Shown here one piece after another: positions 46,425 through 57,840 of a DNA stretch of 64,000 nt (positions within the stretch are counted from its first letter, which is position 1; every line of letters starts with the position of its first letter). The translations under genes and the position numbers were made by a program. Under the pieces are notes generated by a model. That model had not been told where the DNA came from. It searched no databases and saw only the letters and a program-made list of their open reading frames with translations. The DNA is from Corylus avellana (lineage: Eukaryota > Streptophyta > Magnoliopsida > Fagales > Betulaceae), in assembly GCF_901000735.1 (NCBI RefSeq), contig NC_081551.1, positions 14,506,906-14,570,905 of the forward strand, read 5' to 3'.

Positions 46425-47280
46425 TTTAATAAAAAATAAGGATATTTTTGTAATTTAACACCGGTCCGTTAGGATTTCACAGAAAATCCTAACGGAAGGG
46501 GCAAAGTAAAAGAAAATAAAATTTTGATACATTAAAGTGAGAGTTTTTGAACAATGAGGGGTGTCTGTAAAAAGCGCGAAAGTTTGGGATGTAAGTGAAG
46601 TTTCCCCTTACATCTATATTAATTTCATCAAACTTTTAGGTTAACTTCTAATCTTAGTTTAAAAAATATTCCTCTTGGCCGAAAATATCATGGACATATG
46701 TCTATGAAAATTCTCTTTTGCTTGATTTATTTAATTCTAGATTAAATCTAAATTGATTTGCATGTAACATATCACAAAAAAAATTCACATCCAACAAGAG
46801 TTGAAAGTATTCAATTAAAAAATTTTGGTTTAAAAACAACATTTCTTTTTGGCTGAATCTAATATACCTTTTTCTAGAAATTTTATTTTATTAATCTGAA
46901 TTAAAACATGTAATTAATAATACTTATGATGATGCTTTCATAGACAAACTAGCTTGTAACAAATTCATATGAACCAATATATATAATAAAGTGATGTGTG
47001 TCCCATAGCTATTAAAAAAATATGTAATTCTCACGTGCTAAAAGACACATATTACTTTTTTATATTAGTTTGTGTGAATTAGTTACAAACCCGTTTGTAG
47101 CAAATTTCTATACTTCTCGTTGATATGGATATTCCTAATTGAATAATAATTTTGATGTTGCAAATTCTTTGATAAATAATAGCCAAATTCCATCAACGTA
47201 AAATATTAGAGTTAATAAAATTGTGACATTTATCTTATTTAAATAAATGTCACACTAATAAAATATATTAAATTAATGGA
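46425..47280. other. Intergenic DNA, no gene seen
   Basis: AT-rich. The first about 190 bp (CCGTTAGGATTTCACAG, its inverse half, and AAGTGAAGTTTCCCC) look like the right part of a foldback MITE truncated by the gap. Nothing else recognisable. Confidence 0.4.
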
Positions 47281-48195
47281 TAAAATTTGAGTATAAGTAT
47301 TACATTATTTGTTTGATATTCCTTGAGAATCTCTGAATTTGAGAGGTTCAAATTAAATTAAAATCTAAAATATCCGATGAACTCTGTAACGAAGGAGATC
47401 TACTAATTTAATCCTATTTAAAGCGATAAAAGCAACGGCTGCTGCGGCGAGTACAGAGAGAGAGAGAGAGAGACTATAGTAGCACGTAAACTTTATTTGA
47501 TTTTGTCCTTAAGTAGGACGAAAGAAAGCCATGCCTCGTTGCACGTGAAGATGCATACTCAATTTACAGAGCTGGCTTTCTTACAAGAAGGAATGATAAG
47601 TCCCAACTTAGGGCTAATTTGGGGGTCAACTTTTTTTTTTTTTTTTTTTAATTTAAAAAAATTACAAAATTAAAAATTAAAAAAGTTTTTAACCAATAAT
47701 TTTTATTTTGGTCCTTCTTTTATTTGGTGTTTTTTAAAAAAATGGTCATTATTATGAAGAAAAATACAGTTTTTATTTTTTTAAAAAAATACCAAATAAA
47801 AGAATGACCAAAATAAAAATTATTGTTTTAGAAAGTTTTTGAATTTTGAATTTTTTTATTTTTTAAATTAAAAAATAAAGAAAAAGTTTTTGAAGCAAAA
47901 TACAGTTTTTATTTCTAAAAAAATACCAAAATAAAAAGAATAACCAAAATAAAAATTATTGCTTTAAAATTTTTTTTTTATTTCTAATTTCGATATTTGT
48001 AAAAGTACCGGGCAAAATAGTTATACCTCTAACATTTTGTTCTTACACCGTCACCTTACTTTTAATCTGGTGCAGTGACACCATCAATGGTACCGTGTCA
48101 TTCCAGCTCCTCTATATATATCATCCCTCTCCTCCGCATCCTGACACATCTCACCTCCTTCAATTTCTACTCTGTTTCAGTAGAAGAAAATCATA
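47280..48195 (+). promoter_or_regulatory. Upstream region of defensin copy 2 with a 454-bp insertion
   Basis: Collinear with 32640-33137 (GTATTACATTATTTGTTTGA, GATCTACTAATTTAATCC, GA repeat at about 47456-47472, TATA box at 48111-48121). Between 47586 and 48039 it carries AT-rich DNA absent from copy 1, flanked by TTCTTACA (47578-47585 and 48040-48047). The insert folds back on itself (AATTTTTATTTTGGTC / GACCAAAATAAAAATT) but its extreme ends are not inverted repeats. It separates the distal GA block from the TATA box by about 450 bp more than in copy 1. Confidence 0.75.
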
Positions 48196-48511
48196 ATGGC
48201 CAGCAAATCGCTTGGGCTTCTCTTTTTGCTGCTCGTAGTCTTGGCTTCTCGTAAGCCTCTCTCTTGATTCTTTTCTTTTCATTTTGTTTTGGGTCCATTT
48301 GGTTTTCTTTGCTTATTTTTTGTTTATTGGTATGATATATGCAGAAGAGATGGTGAAGCCAGCAGAGGGAAGAGTTTGCGAGTCACAGAGCCACAAGTTC
48401 CACGGGCCATGCTTGGGTGACCACAACTGTGCTTTGGTGTGCAGGAATGAAGGTTTCTCCGGCGGAGATTGCAAAGGACTCCGTTGCCGATGTTTCTGCA
48501 CCAGGCCTTAG
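48196..48511 (+). CDS. Plant defensin, copy 2 (altered cysteine pattern)
   Basis: Exons 48196-48250 and 48345-48511 with a 94-bp intron; 73 residues. Signal peptide and most of the mature part equal copy 1. Two changes near the end: residue 66 is Cys instead of Arg (CGC to TGC), and about 5 extra bases after the Arg-72 codon create an early TAG, so the chain ends Thr-Arg-Pro and the last cysteine is lost. The count stays at eight, but the normal partner of the first cysteine is missing and an extra cysteine sits in the gamma-core loop. TATA box, leader and splice sites are intact, so it may still be transcribed. It could be a neofunctionalised peptide or an early pseudogene; a consensus error is also possible. 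Confidence 0.85.
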
Positions 48512-49170
48512 CTTGTTAGCTGCTGCGCGCAACCACCCTCGTACGGCCGGCCATATGCATGCAGGAGGAGTAATCATCATGAATAAAGAGCCGTAGTAGT
48601 TGTTGTAGGTGTAGGGGTACGGTTTGTGTATTTTTTTTTTTTTAAAAAAAAAAAATTCCTTCTTATAATTTGGTGCTTTGGGAACTAAGATATGTTCTTG
48701 ATCTACATGATGACATGAATGTGATCTTGCTCAAGTATTTACTCCAACATAAAATATGTTTGATATTATTTTTCTTCACATTTTTGTCTTTTTTGTCTGT
48801 TAAATTCGTGGATCACATGTGAAGTGTACAGCTTTAATGGTGAATTTCATCGTATCTCTTATACAAAAATGGATAAAATATGAATATAAGTATAAAACCG
48901 AACTTCTCTCTTCCGAGATATGTATACACACAAGCATAGCACTTGAAAAATGCCAAAAGGAAATTATTGTAGCCTTGTAGGTTTTATCACGATTTTTTTT
49001 TTCTTCGATCGTCTTATTTGCCTCACATGTTATTAGTATATCGTTTCGTAGCAAATAAGGAAAATAAGCAATCTTTCAATTATTTGAAAGAAGTAATTAA
49101 TGCTATGCATTGAGATTTTAAGATAATTTGATAATTTTGAGAATAAAAAAGACGATAGTATAGCGTTACT
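48512..49170. other. 3' flank shared with defensin copy 1
   Basis: Same blocks as 33457-34360, but about 130 bp replaced by a T-run/A-run near 48633-48655 and without the SINE-like insert. Collinearity ends near 49170 at CGTTACTCTTAT. Confidence 0.8.
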
Positions 49171-49494
49171 CTTATCTACTTGGGGACCTTAGTGAACGGA
49201 TGGATGGAGTTAGATGGATGGAGTTAGGGTGACCAAAGCATGTTTGAATAACATGATGTCTCATTCTTGCAAAAAGTGTGAACTTCAACTAATTAAGAAA
49301 AATAAAATTAAAAGACTAATAGGGGACACTAGACATCAAGCCATGTGATGGAGTGTGGCTTTTAGGGATGAGATGTGGTTTTTAGAATTACTCTTTTTTT
49401 GTTAATGCACTTTTAATTAACGATTTTCTTTTTGTTTTTTATTTGCCATAAATGAGAAAAGAGATTGTGAGTATTTTATATTAATTTTAGTTTG

Positions 49495-49533
<39 letters not shown>

Positions 49534-49839
49534 TTGTTTTAGAAACATAAAACAAAAGTGAGAAAAATAAGGGTTTAACAATGATAGAAAATAACAAATA
49601 TGAATTAAGTTAGAGAGAGAAAAAGTTCATGATCTTTTCCCCTATTGAAATTAAGAAAAAAAACTTTATTAAATTCTCACGCAAAAGTTACTTATATATA
49701 TATTTAAATAAATAAAAACTCACTAATTTAGATTTATCTAAACATTCTGTTAGCATACGTATCTTGAGAATTATTAAAATTATGTATAGGAGGTAACGTA
49801 AAAAATCTAAAAAATCATGTTAGGGAATGAATTTTTGTA

Positions 49840-49870
<31 letters not shown>

Positions 49871-51150
49871 AACTTCTATAAAGAGGTGGTGTAAACCACC
49901 TCCTTTGTGCCCACCAATGAACATTTGACAACTAAAAAAATCACATGCTTTCAAATGTTCATCGGTGGGCACTGGGCACAAAGAAAAACCACCTCCTTAT
50001 AGAAGTTATCCTCTATATATGTATATATAATTCTAAGTCTGAATATGGTATTTAGGTTTCAATAAAGTTTGGATGTATATGTATTAATTAATTAATTAAG
50101 GCAGTTGTCTTTTAATTTGAACATTGTGTTAGTAGAAAGTAATATATACATTCCCTTTTTCTTATCACCAAACAACATGTCTGTCGATTTCTTCACACCA
50201 AACAACTAACCGTTTAGGCAACAACAAATAACATTTTCATGCACGCATGTGTATTACTATCGGTTCCCAAAAAGGAATTGAAAAAAAAAAAAAAAAAAAC
50301 ACCGATTGCCATGCATATTGTACTTGTTAGTGACTTTCTCGTGTTATTTTGGAGTACTGTTATATACCATTCTTTTTATTCTCTTAAATGTGATGTGATT
50401 TTTAAAACACTATTATATTTGAAATGGATTATTGTTGACTTTTGATCCAATTATGATTTTAAAACATACATCAACTTCGAGAGGATAAAATAAAAAGTGG
50501 TCTGCACGTCAAAGCAGAAAGTGAAAATAAGTTCTAAGACTTGAGGAAGAAATCGACTTATGGGTAGCACAAACCGACAAGAATCCAGCATATCTTCACC
50601 AATGGCCAGTTTCTAGTTCTCTATTTTGAAAAATGTTAGGGATATTAAATTTTTTACTAAGGGATGAATATTAAATTGATGTGGAGCTTATTTATTGGTA
50701 CTCATAATATTTATCTTAATTTGTTTTGATCATTTCCAATGAATAAACTTCACATCATTTTGTTACCCATCGTTTCATAAAATTTTTGGTATGTACATCA
50801 TTTTTCCTCTACTTTTAGTTAATGTGCTAGAAGTGAATAATTTCTTAGATAATTTATATTTATAATCCCTAGAATATCATAGAGAGGTTCCAAATAATCC
50901 CCAATTAAAACTTCATCCACTGATTACATTTAAAAAAAAAAAGTCTTGTAAATAATAGGCCAATCATTTTCATAATTGGGAGCTTTATGGTATTTTTCAT
51001 TACCTTAAAAAAAGGTTCACTTTTAGTTTATTGGTTTTAGATGCGAAGGAATATATATATATATAACTGCGACAATAGGATTAACTAACTCCCGGTTAAT
51101 TTATTATATTTTAATTTTGATTTATTTCATTATACTTAAAAAGGAAAAAA
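49171..51150. other. Intergenic DNA with microsatellites
   Basis: No gene. It holds an (ATT)n run at about 49498-49533, a (TA)n run at about 49840-49867, the MITE at 49868-50010 and a partial MITE around 50375-50490 (TTTTAAAACACTATT / AATTATGATTTTAAAAC). Confidence 0.45.
49868..50010. mobile_element. 143-bp foldback MITE
   Basis: The left end GATAACTTCTATAAAGAGG and right end CCTCCTTATAGAAGTTATC are inverted copies; the inner arms (TGCCCACCAATGAACATTTG / CAAATGTTCATCGGTGGGCA) also pair, so nearly the whole element is a hairpin. It is inserted in a TA-rich tract, so a target duplication cannot be defined. Confidence 0.82.
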
Positions 51151-51154
51151 AATG

Positions 51155-51680
51155 GTTAAATACTAAATTAGTCCTTAGGGTTTCATTTTTATCACAGGAG
51201 ATCTCTGTGATTTTGATAATAGACCAAGTTAGTCCTCCGTCAATTGACCGTTAGTTGACTTAACGAAAAAAAAAAATATGTATTTTCGAAAAAAAAAAAA
51301 AAAAAAAAAAAAAAAAAANNNNNNNNNNNNNNNNNNNNNNNNNNNNNNNNNNNNNNNNNNNNNNNNNNNNNNNNNNNNNNNNNNNCACCCCCATGGCCAA
51401 AGGGGGTGGCTCCAAATGGCCAAGCCACCCCTAATTTTTTTTGTTTTTTTTTTTTTTCGAAAATACATTTTTTTTTAAAAAAAAAAAAAAATTAAGTAAG
51501 TGCCACGTGTCAACGTTTGATTGGTCCACGTGGAATTCGTTAAGTCAACTAACGGTCAACTGACGGAGGACTAACTTGGTCTATTATCAAAACTACAGGG
51601 ACCTTCTATGATAAAAATGAAATCCTATGGAGAAAAAAATAAAGTAATGAAACCCCATGAACTAATTTAGTATTTAACCA
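51155..51680. mobile_element. Foldback element broken by an assembly gap
   Basis: Same family as 5223-6602: left end GGTTAAATACTAAATTAG, right end CTAATTTAGTATTTAACC, inner arm CGTTAGTTGACTTAACG and GC-rich CCACCCC words beside the gap. The 67-N gap (51319-51385) lies at the hairpin tip. Confidence 0.82.
51319..51385. other. Assembly gap, 67 N
   Basis: It is not the 100-N placeholder used elsewhere, so its size was probably estimated. It sits after an A run at the tip of a foldback element. Confidence 0.95.
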
Positions 51681-51888
51681 AAAAAAAAATTAGTGTATTT
51701 CATTAATCTTGTTGGACATGCATAAAGGGTAGGAAATTCTGGTTACTGACATTACGGAAGGTCACACGATGTCTCTCCCGACTCCAGTTTATCTCTACCT
51801 ACTTCTACCAACTTTTCCAGCTCGGTAAAGACAAAAAAAAAAAAAAAAAAAAAAAAGAAAGGAAGTTTCTTACAGTGTGGGTTTCAAT

Positions 51889-52435
51889 TAGGGGTGGACA
51901 GATTAATCGTTTACCGCCTACCAACTATGACCAAATCAACATTAACCGCCTACCGCCAGAAGTCAATCGGTAATCAGTTAAGGATTTTTATACCGACGTC
52001 AATTCGGTTTGGATAATCGGTATAATTTTTTTTTGTCGGTTAACCGAATTAACTAATAACTAACCGAATTAATCGATAATTAACCGTAATAAACATTCTA
52101 TGACCAATTTATTAGTAGAAGTGTAGAATATATGTATGGTGGACTCTTATTGTGTTAATTAATGGACTCATTTAAAATTTGTTTGGTTCAATAAGTTATT
52201 TTAGCCCAAAAAATAATTTGGACCCCCCAAACACAATCAATTTTTAGCCCAATTAAAAAGTTCACAGTTAACTAATTAACCAAACCGATTTTAACTGAAA
52301 TATCCATTTAACTGAAATTTTCGAAATAAATCCTTATCGAAATCTAATCAATGAATTAACCGATTTAGCCAACAATATCAGTTAATCGACCGAAAATGGC
52401 TCTACCAAACTGAACGGAATCAATACCCACCCATA
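51889..52435. mobile_element. hAT-like non-autonomous element
   Basis: It begins TAGGGGTGGACAG and ends ATACCCACCCATA. Flanks GTTTCAAT (51881-51888) and GTTTCATT (52436-52443) match at 7 of 8. The interior is full of TTAACCGAATTAAC/GGTTAATCG-type words in both orientations, as in the TIR-proximal DNA of some hAT elements. No transposase. Its right half also occurs at 43980-44150 beside a gap. Confidence 0.75.
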
Positions 52436-52508
52436 GTTTCATTGCGTAGGAAACTCACACGACAAAATGTGTCACCAAGATAGATAGCCCTTATGATGTT
52501 CATGTCTT

Positions 52509-52542
<34 letters not shown>

Positions 52543-53466
52543 CCTAAGCTTATACAATTGGTTATAGGATGCCTCTAAATATGTTTAAGGGAACGAGCTT
52601 TTGTAAATCTAATTAGTGCTACTAAAGGTATTACAATTTTTATTACAAGTTGAAGAAATTTATAAACTTAACTCATCTCATAAAACTGGTTTTATAGGAG
52701 AAGGTTGCCAACTTCTTATATATATGCTCAAGGTCTTGTCCATAGGCGATGTGTGATTATTCCTCAACACCCTCCCTCACGTGCAAGCTAGTATTTTTCA
52801 TGATCTTTCTCACGGGGTAAATAGTATCGGTCCTATTTGTCATGTAGTAAGCTTTGATATTATGAAGAAATTTATGGGCCTAACTCATCTCATAAAATTG
52901 GTTCTATAGGAGAGAGTTGCCAACTCCTTATAAATATGCTCAAGGTCTTGTCCATAGGTGATGTGGAATTATTCCTCAACACCCTCCCTTATGTGCAAGC
53001 TAGTATTTTTCATGATCCTTTTCACGGGGTAAATAGCGTGGGTCCCATTCGTCATGTGATAGGCTTCGATACCATGAACAAATTTATGGGCCTAACTCAT
53101 CTCATAAAACCGATTCTATAGGAGAGGGTTGCACACTCCTTATAAATATGCCCAAGGTCTTGTCCATAGGCTATGTGGTAATATTCTTGATCAACATAAA
53201 TTTCCTTACAAACTGACATGGCTGTTCAGAATTGGTGAAATGATTAAGCAAAAAATCTGACTCATCAATTTAATTTGTTAGTGACTTACTAGTCAACTAT
53301 ACATGTTTAATCATGTTAGTGTCACGTTTAATCATTGTATGAAAATTGTAATAAAAGCTGCAATAGTATTTTTCAAATCTAATGGTGTCTTAATTAATTG
53401 CACTAATTTCAGGAATATACTTCAATTGTCGAATGTGTTAGAACTTCATGTTTTAAAAAAATAATA

Positions 53467-53500
<34 letters not shown>

Positions 53501-54636
53501 ACATTGTTTAGCCTATTATAGCATCCTAAACTCTCTCTATTATGTGGTTTTAGCCAAAATTTATAGAATATACTCAAAAATCACCATTTACTCATCTATA
53601 TGTGTGTTGGGATAGGATTAGAGAGCAGGAGGGGAGAGAAACTGGTTCTCATGAATTTTGAACCAGTTTACGCATCTCTTCCATGCACCCAACAACATTC
53701 TATTAATGTAACAGGAACATTAACAACTTGTCAACTTCCTTCAGGGAAATTTATGAGGCTTTTTTATTTTTTTTTTTAATTTTCTTAACTTAGAGTAGAC
53801 GTCACATGCCTCTTGATATTGGTCTTGTGTCATTTGGAATTTTGGATAGCGTAAATCAAACTTTATTGGTTAATTCCCATTAGCATTGGAATAATTGTGG
53901 GCTAAGTACCATGTTTGATAGGGTTAATTACACATTATCGTGGTACTTAATCCTACCAAATGCGATCACACAACTAGATCAAAATGGTTTATCTTAAGAA
54001 ACGCGTTTAATTAATTATGGACCCTTAAATTTATAGGAAACAAATTAAATAGTAAAATTTGTAGTACTCTCACAAGGTTGTTTATGCTTTTAAGAGCACC
54101 AAACTCTTGGCCTTGTCAAATTAAAGTCATTAGAACTTGCCATTCTTTAAAAACTACCTTCTTGTTTTTTCCAACTAAAAACTTTCATTTATCTGCTAAA
54201 AAAAGGAGATAAATGCAAAATTAGTCTTTGTAATTGACCTAATTTACAAATCACTCCATGTGGTTTAAAAAATAATTTATAGGTCCATAGGGTAAGCCAA
54301 AATAACATTTTACTCCCTGAACTCATTTTTCGTTAAATGACTTAATGGAAACCGTTATATTACCATATCACACTCAATAAAAATAAGACACGTACTATTT
54401 TTTATTTATGCTTTTAAAAAATGACAAATAAGCTTTTCCACTTCATTTTGAGGCTCCAACACACACTCCACGTCAAATTAAATAAACATAATTCCTTTAT
54501 CTCCCTTGTGCCGCTGTCGTCTTCACCTTCCCCAACGATTTTTGCCATCATCTTCATCTGCGTTTTCCGTTAAGACTTACATCCACACATAAATATTCCT
54601 ACAAGCACAAGTATCATCTTACACAGGCACACTAAG
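52269..54636 (+). repeat. Copy of the contig at 43980-46324
   Basis: Downstream member of the direct duplication, complete and uninterrupted, with its own 210-215-bp tandem array at 52652-53195. No gene. Confidence 0.88.
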
Positions 54637-55228
54637 GGACAAAACAAGCCCCACAAAAGGAAAAAACAATTGCATATCTGAAAAAAGAGATCACTTTTTA
54701 AAAGATGAACCTACAATTTGCTTTTTAAATCCACCATCTTCCAACATCGATTTAACACAAATCAAAAAGCACTTGCCATAGAACAAAAACAAAAAAATCA
54801 GACACACAAAGAGGGAGAGATTGTTTTCATAGAAAGCACTACCAAAAAACGCAGATGCCCAAATCTCATGCGCAGATGAAGACGACAGCAATAATTGTTG
54901 GGGAAGATGAAGACGACGGCGGCACAGAGAATATAGAGGGATTATGTTTATTTAATTTGACGTGGAGTGTATGTTGGAGCCTCAAAATGACGTGAAAAAG
55001 CTTATTTGTCATTTTTAAAAAACATAAATAAAAAAGAACATGTGTCTTATTTTTATTGGGTGTGATATGGCAATATAACAGTTTCCGTTAAGTTATTTAA
55101 CGGAAAATGAGTTCAAGGAGTAAAATGTTATTTTAGCCTATCCTAGGGACCTATAAATTATTTTTTAAACTACAGGAAGTGATTTGAAAATTAGGCTAAC
55201 CATATGGATCAATTTTGCATTTATCCCC
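54204..55228. mobile_element. Foldback MITE, GGATAAATGCAAAATTAG family
   Basis: The left end GGAGATAAATGCAAAATTAG and right end CAATTTTGCATTTATCCCCC are inverted, with arms of about 250 bp (TAACATTTTACTCC, TTCCGTTAAGTTATTTAACG). It is related to 18601-19503. The centre (about 54600-54890) is unique, AC-rich, with a minus-strand frame of 66 codons that shows no domain. No clear TSD because of A runs. Confidence 0.8.
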
Positions 55229-56575
55229 CCCAAAAAAAAAAAAAAAAAAAATCTTTCATTTATATGAAATCACTTGAGAGAAAAGGCTTTGGAAGAAACT
55301 CGTATAAGCACACTTCTGAAGATGATTGTGCTATAGATTGCATAAACTATACTTCAGTTTTGATTTGAACTTTCAATTTTGTGCCTTTTGCATTTTTTTA
55401 ATTTTTTAATTATTATTATTATTATTATTATTATTATTTTCAATTCGTAGGGTTTAGATGTCATTTGCGTATGCATAAATTTCTTGCATATTCAGGATGT
55501 GTGGTTCTTTTTGGAACTTTCTAGGGTTTGGATTTACTTTTAATTTGTTAGCTATTGTACGTGTTTGCTGGTTTCACTACAAAGAAAGGTCCTAGCACTA
55601 ATAAAATACAAGGAAGTGTGATTAAATGTCGGGAAGTAAATAACTAAATATCAATAGTAGAGTGTCCAGAACATTATATCCTGCACATGAGAATACTAGA
55701 TAGTCCTGCATGGCAATGAGAATATCAGAAAGCCAAGAAGTCCTCACATATATATAATAATGTGCCAAAATTTATAAATTGGTGGCACATGAAAATGTGA
55801 CAGTAAGTTATAATTCCCGACACATATTATGTGCAATAAATAAACAAAATTAGTGTCCCATTCTCATGCCACATGGTAATTTGGGAAAATAATTCTCTCA
55901 ATTTCAAATGAAATGGAAAGTATCTATTTACTGAAACCCTAATTTAAGGTTGTTGAGCTGTTAAACGACTTCCTAAGTGACTCTAACTTTGGCCCAAAAA
56001 ATTAGGCTCTGTGGGCTTCAAGTTTTGGCCCAAAACGAAAGACATCAAATCTGAAATTTCAGAAATTCTACCGATGTTTGCTCGGTTTTGGCCCGCTGTG
56101 ATTCGAAAACAAAGAAAATAGTGCCCCGGGCTTTATGGGCTCAATCTCCAAAGAGGTCCAAAAATTTGGATATTTTAAGGGGATACAAATCTGCAGAAAT
56201 TCCAGATTTACTATAGTTGGGCTTTTTGCTCCAAATTGCCTTCCCATTAGGCCCAAAGGACCAATTGTGGCCTAGAACTCTATGGACACCTCCTATGGCC
56301 TTCAAATCTAGTCCAATTAAAGGCTGGTCGAACAACATATCAAACAAAATCAACTTAATTCTTCTATTCTTTTTTATTAAATCTATATTATTATTATTAT
56401 TATTATTTTCTTCAAAATTTGATTTTTTTTTTTTCTTGGCGGAGAATCTACTCATCCTTCTCAGTTCTCAATTGGTTAGAAGTGCAGATCCATAAAGTTT
56501 CTGAAAAGACTGGAAACGACAACAAGACAATCATGTTACTCGATGACATTTATGGAAAACTCCTATGATATTGCA
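55229..56575. other. Intergenic DNA, no gene seen
   Basis: (TTA)n runs at about 55410-55438 and 56386-56407. Minus-strand frames at 56256-56068 and 56455-56141 lack domains. Confidence 0.4.
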
Positions 56576-56746
56576 AAGATAAATTGAGATGCGGCGATAG
56601 ATATAACAAATAAAAAGATAGTTATTGGAATGATAATTCGAGACTTTGGCGAGCGTATATTGGCATCCACGTGTTCGTCCGAACCTCTTACAACTGGATC
56701 GACAATGACCGAAGCTTTAGCAGCTTTGAGGGCACATTGTGAGTAG
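56576..56746 (+). pseudogene. Retroelement RNase H (RVT_3-type) fragment
   Basis: The frame reads KIN, stop, DAAIDITNKKIVIGMIIRDF, then GERILASTCSS and MTEALAALRAHCE before a stop. This matches the RNase H-like domain of plant LINEs and related host proteins (typical N-W-D-A-A...G-x-x-x-R-D...E-A-x-A). The Trp before the first Asp is replaced by TGA. It is isolated, with no reverse transcriptase next to it. Confidence 0.75.
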
Positions 56747-57790
56747 GGACTACAAAAGAGGGAAATGCATTACAGATAGTGTTATATCACAATTTGTATT
56801 ACTTGTCCTAAAAGCTTAAGTTAATAGTAATGGGTAAATTTAATTATTTAATTAAATATTCTAACACTCTCCTTCACGTGTAGGCTTAAACTCTCTTTTA
56901 ATAGGCCCATCAAGTAAAATATTTAATTTAAAAATGAGGGTGAATGACTAAAACAAGATTCCAACTCATGATCTCGGGCTAAACGCTAGAGTTTTTTTAT
57001 TTTTCTTGGATGAAGAAGCTCCTAATTTTATTATGAGACATTGTATGTAAAGAAAGTTGAAGATTTATTTCATTATTTTATAACTTGCCAAACACTCCCC
57101 AAATCTCCTTATAAAAATAGCAAAGGGCTGCCAAAAAAATTAGGTCATTCTGCAGGTCTTTAGTACTCTTTATTTAGGCAATAAAAAAGGTATTCCAATA
57201 TTTGTTTGGGTAATTAATTAAAAAAGTGGCATGCAATATGCCCTCCTGCCTCCTGCCTCTTATATTTAAATATTAAAGGATATGTGCCAACACCCTCAAC
57301 ACAACAATTGATCACATAGCTCGTGACTTTTATGGTTTACCTAATCTTTAATGATGCGGACCGAATCTCAAAATCTTTCATTTGTATCAAATTATTAAAT
57401 TCACTTTTGCCGTCCAACGATTCCATGTATTTTAATGGTATTGTGAATGAGACTCGCTTCAAAATACCGTATTTTTAATTCAAATCAATCACATAGACTT
57501 CTCAATTCATTTTAAGCATCCATCTCCAAGCCCCCGACGCTCGAGTCTCCAAAACCAACTAAGATAATGGTTTCGATGGTTTTGTCAGTGGTTTTATCAA
57601 TGAGTGTTTTTTGTCTATGAGGTATTTTGTAAAGAGAACGAAAATTATTTGGTGTGAAGAGTTATAATATTTTTTGGGTGTTTTAAATTGATGTGTCAAC
57701 TTCTTATTAGAAAATGCAAAACACCCAATTTACACTAACACCTAACTGAAGTTATTCTCTTGTCAATTATTTGTTATTAAAAAACAAAAT

Positions 57791-57840
<50 letters not shown>

